Of a DNA stretch of 8,552 nucleotides, positions 7,166 through 8,552 are shown piece by piece (position 1 is the first letter of the stretch; every line of letters begins with the position of its first letter). The notes beneath the pieces are model-generated. The model did no database searches. It was not told the origin of the DNA and worked only from the letters and a program-made list of their open reading frames with translations. The DNA comes from an uncultured Chitinophagales bacterium. GTDB taxonomy: Bacteria; Bacteroidota; Bacteroidia; Chitinophagales; Chitinophagaceae. The DNA lies in the NCBI GenBank assembly GCA_946886475.1, contig CAMPIQ010000153.1:1-8552 (forward strand), given 5' to 3'. A program made the translations under genes and the position numbers.

Positions 7166-8314
7166 ATGTTCAGTAAAGGAAAATACATACTGGCCGGCCT
7201 GCTGATTACAGGCCTGGCCTCTTTTTCACAAACAGTAAAATTCGCCGGTACTGCAGATGAAAAATATAACGGCAGCAAGGTTATTCTTTACAACCGCGCA
7301 ACAGGCGATCATGATTCCGCCACATTGAAAGATGGCCGGTTTGAATTGAACGTATCCTATAAGGAGCCATCTGTTTATTACTTCTACAGTCAATATGAGA
7401 TGAAAACGAAAGGTGGCTATGCTCCCTTTGGTATCATGGTTACAGAGCCGGGCACCGTCAATATAGAAGCCAGTATGGAAAACTTTACTGCTTCCAGGGT
7501 AAAGGGCGCCAAAGAATACGATCTCTATTCGGCCTATAATAAAAAAAGTGGTGAAGCGCAAAAAAAGATCATCGATGACCTCACAACTAAATATGGAGCT
7601 GAGCTGATCAACAATAGAAATCCTGATACATCTGATGTCAAATTCAAACAGTTGATGAAAGATTACCAGGAAATGAGCCAGGCCAATCAAAAGATAGAAG
7701 AAGAAAGGCTTACTCAATTCATAAAAGACCATCCTGCTTCATTTGCGGCTATCTATATGCTGAACAGGTATGTAAGCAGTATGGAACTGGAAAAAGTTGA
7801 AGCGCTGTATGCTTCCTTATCATCCAGGCATAAGGAAACAAGTATAGGTAAATCCATCACCAAAGGAATTGAAGCAAGAAAGATCACGGCCATTGGTATG
7901 ATAGCTCCTGATTTTTCACAACCTGATACGCTGGGGATTCATGTGAAACTATCTGACCTGCGTGGCAAATACGTATTGGTGGATTTTTGGGCATCATGGT
8001 GTGGCCCTTGCAGGGCTGAGAATCCTAACCTGGTAAGATCCTTCAACCGGTTTAAGGACAAAGGCTTTACTGTATTGGGTGTTTCACTTGATCAACCCGG
8101 AAAGAAAGAGGCATGGTTAGGCGCTATCCGCAAGGATGAATTAAAATGGACCCAGGTTTCTGATCTGAAGTTTTGGGACAATGAAGCTGCAGTGCTGTAT
8201 GGAATTAAAGGCATACCGGCCAACCTGCTGCTCGATCCACAGGGTAAGATCATTGCAAAAGACCTGAGAGGCGCTGACCTGGATAAAAAACTTGAAGAAT
8301 TGTTTGGAGGATAG
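7166..8314 (+). CDS. Secreted DUF4369 / TlpA-like thioredoxin-fold protein
   Basis: This is a predicted periplasmic or envelope thiol-disulfide oxidoreductase of 382 residues. The N-terminus is a signal peptide (KYILAGLLITGLASFS) probably cleaved before Gln22. Residues about 24-115 form a DUF4369 beta-rich domain (VKFAGTADEKYNGSKVILYN, then DSATLKDGRFELNV). A charged helical linker follows (about 118-240), and the C-terminal redoxin/thioredoxin domain covers about 244-382 (IAPDFSQPDTLG, LSDLRGKYVLVDFWASWCGP). The active-site motif is Cys279-Gly-Pro-Cys282 and the cis-proline is Pro351 in GIPANLLLDP, so the redox centre is complete. The start is ATG 7166; the nearby ATG at 7159 runs into a stop after five codons. 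The gene lies 34 nt after susD, so it probably belongs to the same transcript. TlpA-like proteins commonly accompany SusCD pairs in soil and freshwater Bacteroidota; their exact substrate there is not established. Confidence 0.95.
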   Translation: MFSKGKYILAGLLITGLASFSQTVKFAGTADEKYNGSKVILYNRATGDHDSATLKDGRFELNVSYKEPSVYYFYSQYEMKTKGGYAPFGIMVTEPGTVNIEASMENFTASRVKGAKEYDLYSAYNKKSGEAQKKIIDDLTTKYGAELINNRNPDTSDVKFKQLMKDYQEMSQANQKIEEERLTQFIKDHPASFAAIYMLNRYVSSMELEKVEALYASLSSRHKETSIGKSITKGIEARKITAIGMIAPDFSQPDTLGIHVKLSDLRGKYVLVDFWASWCGPCRAENPNLVRSFNRFKDKGFTVLGVSLDQPGKKEAWLGAIRKDELKWTQVSDLKFWDNEAAVLYGIKGIPANLLLDPQGKIIAKDLRGADLDKKLEELFGG

Positions 8315-8347
8315 ATCCTTTACAGGATCATCTTCAGTTCATTTTTT
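8307..8347 (+). terminator. Imperfect terminator-like hairpin at the end of the tlpA-like gene
   Basis: GATCCT (8314-8319) and AGGATC (8324-8329) form a perfect stem around TTAC. The stem extends outward by GAGGAT (8307-8312) with ATCTTC (8330-8335), giving about 12 pairs with one bulged A and one G-T wobble. Six T residues (8342-8347) follow six bases after the stem, a looser arrangement than a canonical intrinsic terminator. The stem begins inside the last codons of the gene and includes its stop. It may end or attenuate the susC-susD transcript before the next gene. Confidence 0.4.
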
Positions 8348-8358
8348 GAAACATTTTT

Positions 8359-8403
8359 TTGAAAATAATTTTTGTCATCACGCTATGCATGGCATAATGC
8401 GGT
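8359..8403 (+). pseudogene. Signal-peptide-like coding segment broken by an in-frame TAA
   Basis: Read in the frame of the downstream gene, a TTG at 8359 begins KIIFVITLCMA, a basic residue followed by a hydrophobic core. The frame then hits TAA at 8395-8397 and continues CGMGAQFNTRVVGEL. The AQ just before the mature domain is a typical cleavage region for this family. The stretch therefore reads as a signal peptide with one nonsense codon; TTA or TCA would each differ from TAA by one base. No ATG starts this frame between the upstream stop at 8347-8349 and the ATG at 8389, so the TTG start is inferred. Chance hydrophobicity in an AT-rich spacer is the alternative. Confidence 0.45.
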
Positions 8404-8552
8404 ATGGGGGCGCAATTCAATACCAGGGTAGTGGGTGAACTCCCGTACTTTGAAAAAGGTGCAGTCGTTTACTTATCACCGTTAGCCTCTTCCAGAAAAA
8501 GGGATTCTGCGATAGCTGATAAGGGATCCTACTCTTTGAATACCAGTGATGA
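8404..8552 (+). CDS. Second DUF4369-type (probably TlpA-like) protein, N-terminal fragment cut by the window edge
   Basis: The frame is open from ATG 8404 to the end of the window, 49 codons. The translation reads MGAQFNTRVVGELPYFEKGA and continues with VVYLSPLASSRKRDSAIADKGSYSL. The pattern of a beta strand ending in G-x-L, then a K-G-x-x-V-Y-L strand and a D-S-A-x-x-x-x-G-x-Y/F-x-L strand is the start of a DUF4369 domain, the same domain that opens the complete gene before it. A thioredoxin domain would be expected further on but lies outside the window. From this ATG there is no signal peptide, which is abnormal for the family; the missing peptide seems to lie just upstream, cut by a stop (8359-8403). 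It may thus be a recent pseudogene, a cytosolic variant, or a gene starting elsewhere. Confidence 0.6.
   Translation, partial: MGAQFNTRVVGELPYFEKGAVVYLSPLASSRKRDSAIADKGSYSLNTSD

Noticed and set aside
7226..7732. 168-codon minus-strand open frame opposite the tlpA-like gene
   Set aside because: The + strand holds signal peptide and DUF4369 domain. The antisense translation is hydrophobic and low in recognisable features, as expected of a reverse frame of an AT-rich, Lys-rich coding region.
8345..8374. Promoter-like TTTG (8345-8348) and TA with TTTG (8366-8374) before the second DUF4369 gene
   Set aside because: The right box has one extra base compared with TAnnTTTG and the spacer is 17 nt, shorter than the usual 19-21. 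T-runs make such matches common. If real, it would start the transcript after TTG 8359 and favour ATG 8404.

Overview
The window looks like chromosomal DNA from a member of the Bacteroidota. The closest match by feel is the Chitinophagaceae/Sphingobacteriaceae type, a family-level guess from recognition and not from a search. The grounds are a FecI-like ECF sigma factor followed by a FecR-like anti-sigma factor, a SusC/SusD pair, a DUF4369-TlpA protein, the absence of clear Shine-Dalgarno sites, A-rich sequence before starts, and the characteristic long N-terminus of the SusC protein. All recognised genes lie on the + strand. No RNA gene, CRISPR array, insertion sequence or integration scar was seen.

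Layout: positions 1-216 are non-coding, with two small inverted repeats. An ECF sigma-70 factor (217-825, GTG start) is followed after about 100 nt by its probable anti-sigma factor (best start ATG 923, ending at 2098). A strong hairpin at 2109-2134 and an AT-rich leader then precede a 1165-residue SusC-type TonB-dependent transporter (2195-5692) that carries an N-terminal STN signalling domain. SusD (5701-7131) follows after 8 nt, and a secreted DUF4369/thioredoxin-fold (TlpA-like) protein (7166-8314) after another 34 nt. A hairpin with a downstream T-run overlaps the end of that gene. The window ends inside a second DUF4369-type protein (from 8404), whose apparent signal-peptide coding sequence, 8359-8403, carries an in-frame TAA.

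How the genes fit together: this is a classic self-regulated outer-membrane uptake locus. Ligand captured by the SusC/SusD complex would be signalled by the SusC STN domain through the periplasm to the C-terminal domain of the membrane-spanning FecR protein, releasing the ECF sigma factor to transcribe susC-susD and the genes behind them. The substrate cannot be read from the window: no glycoside hydrolase, lyase, sulfatase or peptidase is present, and the associated enzymes are envelope thioredoxin-like proteins. The architecture is a known one. The least ordinary details are the interrupted signal peptide at the right edge, the hairpin before susC that is oriented as a terminator for the opposite strand, and the evident similarity between the FecR C-terminal domain and the SusC STN domain.
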